A DNA stretch of 64,000 nucleotides from Sceloporus undulatus (lineage: Eukaryota > Chordata > Lepidosauria > Squamata > Phrynosomatidae), in the NCBI RefSeq assembly GCF_019175285.1, contig NC_056529.1, positions 22,061,853 to 22,125,852 on the forward strand, read 5' to 3'. The notes below the pieces were generated by a model that worked only from the letters and a program-made list of their open reading frames with translations, was not told the DNA's origin and did no database searches. Shown piece by piece: positions 62,565 through 64,000 of this stretch (its first letter is position 1; each line of letters begins with the position of its first letter). A program made the translations under genes and the position numbers.

Positions 62565-63135
62565 GCAGATTGATTGTAAATCAATAAAATAAGTTTATTT
62601 TAGAAACAGAACAGAATAAAAGATTGTCAATAATAAGCTGTTGTGAACTTGTCTCTTAATAATTTAGTTGCAGAGGTTTACAGAAACTCTTATATCGGCT
62701 GCGACCCTTTTCCTAATCTGTAGGCCTTCCTTTGGTCTAAAAGATTAAATTTACTCGTTTTAACACACTGTTTCCTCAGAGATTTTAAGACTATAGCCCT
62801 TCTCGGCCGCGACTAGTCTTTTCCCCTAACTAACACTATCCCGCAGGATGTTCTACTCCAGGCACTCTCTTTTCTAGAGCCCTGGCAGTATAATGGTAGG
62901 GAGCCTTTTCCCATTCAGACTCTACCCCTGAAAACCCTTCTTCTCTGGGTTCCAGGTCCTAACTCTTCAACATTCCAACCCCAACTGAACCTTCTCCTGC
63001 CTGAATCCCAACTGACTGTTCGGAGTTTTCAAACGTTCCAGCCCACAGGCGATTGGCTGGCCCTCAGCTGCCTTCTGATTGGACAGCTGGGAGTGCTCTC
63101 CGTTACAGCTATATCCAGCATTATTACTTTACTAC
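62565..63135 (-). mobile_element. LTR-like fossil (possible solo LTR, minus orientation)
   Basis: Read on the minus strand this ~570-bp block has CCAAT motifs (CCAATCAG and CCAATCGC) followed further on by AATAAACTTATTTTATTG near its end, the promoter then poly(A) order of an LTR. Ends and target duplication are not clear and the family is unknown. It appears to lie within or beside a copy of the repeat at 22345-22625. Non-coding. Confidence 0.3.
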
Positions 63136-63145
63136 GTAGCAAAAT

Positions 63146-63320
63146 CAGACATGTCCTATATTTCAACCTTCTGTCCGGGAGGAATTTCAAAATGTCCTCC
63201 ACTTGGAGCATGACTAAGAAGCATAAATTTACATTTATATTAGTCTTTTAAGCTTTTATTTTGTAATGTCTTACATTTTGCAGTGCCTTGTCCTCCTTTG
63301 TGGTTAGGACATCTGGTCAC
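63146..63320. mobile_element. Second copy of the unclassified repeat at 22345
   Basis: GTCCTATATTTCAACCTTCT, AATGTCCTCCACTTGGAGCA, TTACATTTTGCAGTGCCTTG and GTTAGGACATCTGGTCACC match the order of the 22345-22625 repeat. Confidence 0.55.
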
Positions 63321-63465
63321 CAATGGAACCAAATGTGCATTGGACATTTTTATCTGTGTCCTGTTATACATCTTCACAGTTCACTGACAGTATTTCTAGT
63401 GAATGGGTATGAATCTGCGAGAACTAAGAAAAGTAGTGGAAAATAGGGAGTCTTGGAGGCATCTG

Positions 63466-63538
63466 ATCTGCAGGGTCGCCATGAGTTGAGATCGACTCAA
63501 GAGTAGTTAACAACAACAACAACCACAACAACAGCAAA
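63466..63538 (+). mobile_element. tRNA-SINE 3' tail fragment
   Basis: CAGGGTCGCCATGAGTTGAG followed by ACAACAACAACAACCACAAC is only the SINE tail. Confidence 0.65.
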
Positions 63539-64000
63539 TTCCTTAGTGCCTCTGTTGCATAGCTAAGTATGCATAAAGTTACATTAAGTGAAAGGCAATA
63601 TAAGATTCCAGAAAAGGTTTTTAGCAGATCTGTTATTGCAAGATGGACCAAACAGAGATGTGAGCCACACCTGGAGAAATCCTCTACAAGTCAGCAACAA
63701 AGTCCATTGAGTGTGACTGGAGCCATTTTGGGGACCTCCTTGTCTGGATACAGCATGGATAAAACATTTCTTTCTGACCCCGGAGTCCATGTCCTGCTGT
63801 TCCTTATCGAAGACCCAAGTAAGATGGTGAGTAATTGGCACCCCATCCCCTCGCTTGGCATGGGGCGGGAGGGCATCACACCACCAGGACATTAATGCAG
63901 GAGAAAACCCAGCCAGGCTTTAAGGGCTGTTTCATAACATCTTGCCGCCAGTCAAAGCGCCCATCGCCTGGCGCACTATCATGTGGATCCCTCTCCGCCC
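63539..64000. other. Right edge of window, nothing recognised
   Basis: No repeat or exon was identified. A 108-codon open frame at 63569-63895 has no resemblance to MC1R or any family I know, although AAGATG|GTGAGT near 63823 looks donor-like. Confidence 0.4.

Noticed and set aside
63569-63895. 108-codon frame at the right end as MC1R or an MC1R leader exon
   Set aside because: No transmembrane segments and no resemblance to melanocortin receptors.

Overview
This is a window of vertebrate nuclear DNA, most likely from a squamate reptile and probably an iguanian-type lizard. The evidence is two split vertebrate genes in the order known from mammals and birds (SPIRE2 then TCF25, both on the + strand), a background of CR1 LINEs, a tRNA-derived SINE with a CAA-rich tail, an L1 3' end, many hAT and Tc1/mariner MITEs, and AT- and GT-rich microsatellites. 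I could not name the species. There are no CRISPR arrays, operons or prokaryotic features.

Layout. 1-4068: upstream DNA with a ~90-bp tandem repeat at the left edge, a CpG/CCAAT-rich island near 430-720, Tigger-like transposons, and a ~60-bp degenerate tandem repeat leading into the SPIRE2 CpG island. FANCA, the head-to-head neighbour in mammals, was not recognised here. 4069-31344: SPIRE2, complete, 15 coding exons (757 aa), including exons of 38 and 28 nt. 31345 to about 35210: SPIRE2 3' UTR and flank with two candidate poly(A) signals. About 35990-36420: TCF25 CpG-island promoter with NRF-1 and ETS sites, and exon 1. 38677-56632: TCF25 exons 2-18. 56695: TCF25 poly(A) signal. 56701-64000: repeat-filled DNA holding an L1 3' end, Tigger, CR1, SINE and LTR-like fragments. 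MC1R, next to TCF25 in mammals, is not inside the window.

SPIRE2 is an actin nucleator (KIND, four WH2 repeats, myosin-V-binding motif, Spir box, FYVE-like zinc finger) that works with FMN-family formins on vesicle-associated actin. TCF25 is the Rqc1-like subunit of the ribosome quality control complex. The two are syntenic neighbours with no known shared pathway.

The points most worth a second look are: (1) TCF25 exon 1, where the conserved N terminus starts at ATT instead of ATG and the exon is one base short of frame; (2) a 69-bp-arm near-perfect palindrome in TCF25 intron 11, built from a hammerhead-ribozyme-like interspersed repeat that recurs in SPIRE2 intron 8 and three times just downstream of TCF25 exon 1; (3) a nine-unit tandem array in SPIRE2 intron 1; (4) a triple-nested transposon stack in SPIRE2 intron 2. 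I found no convincing new gene or new multi-gene system.
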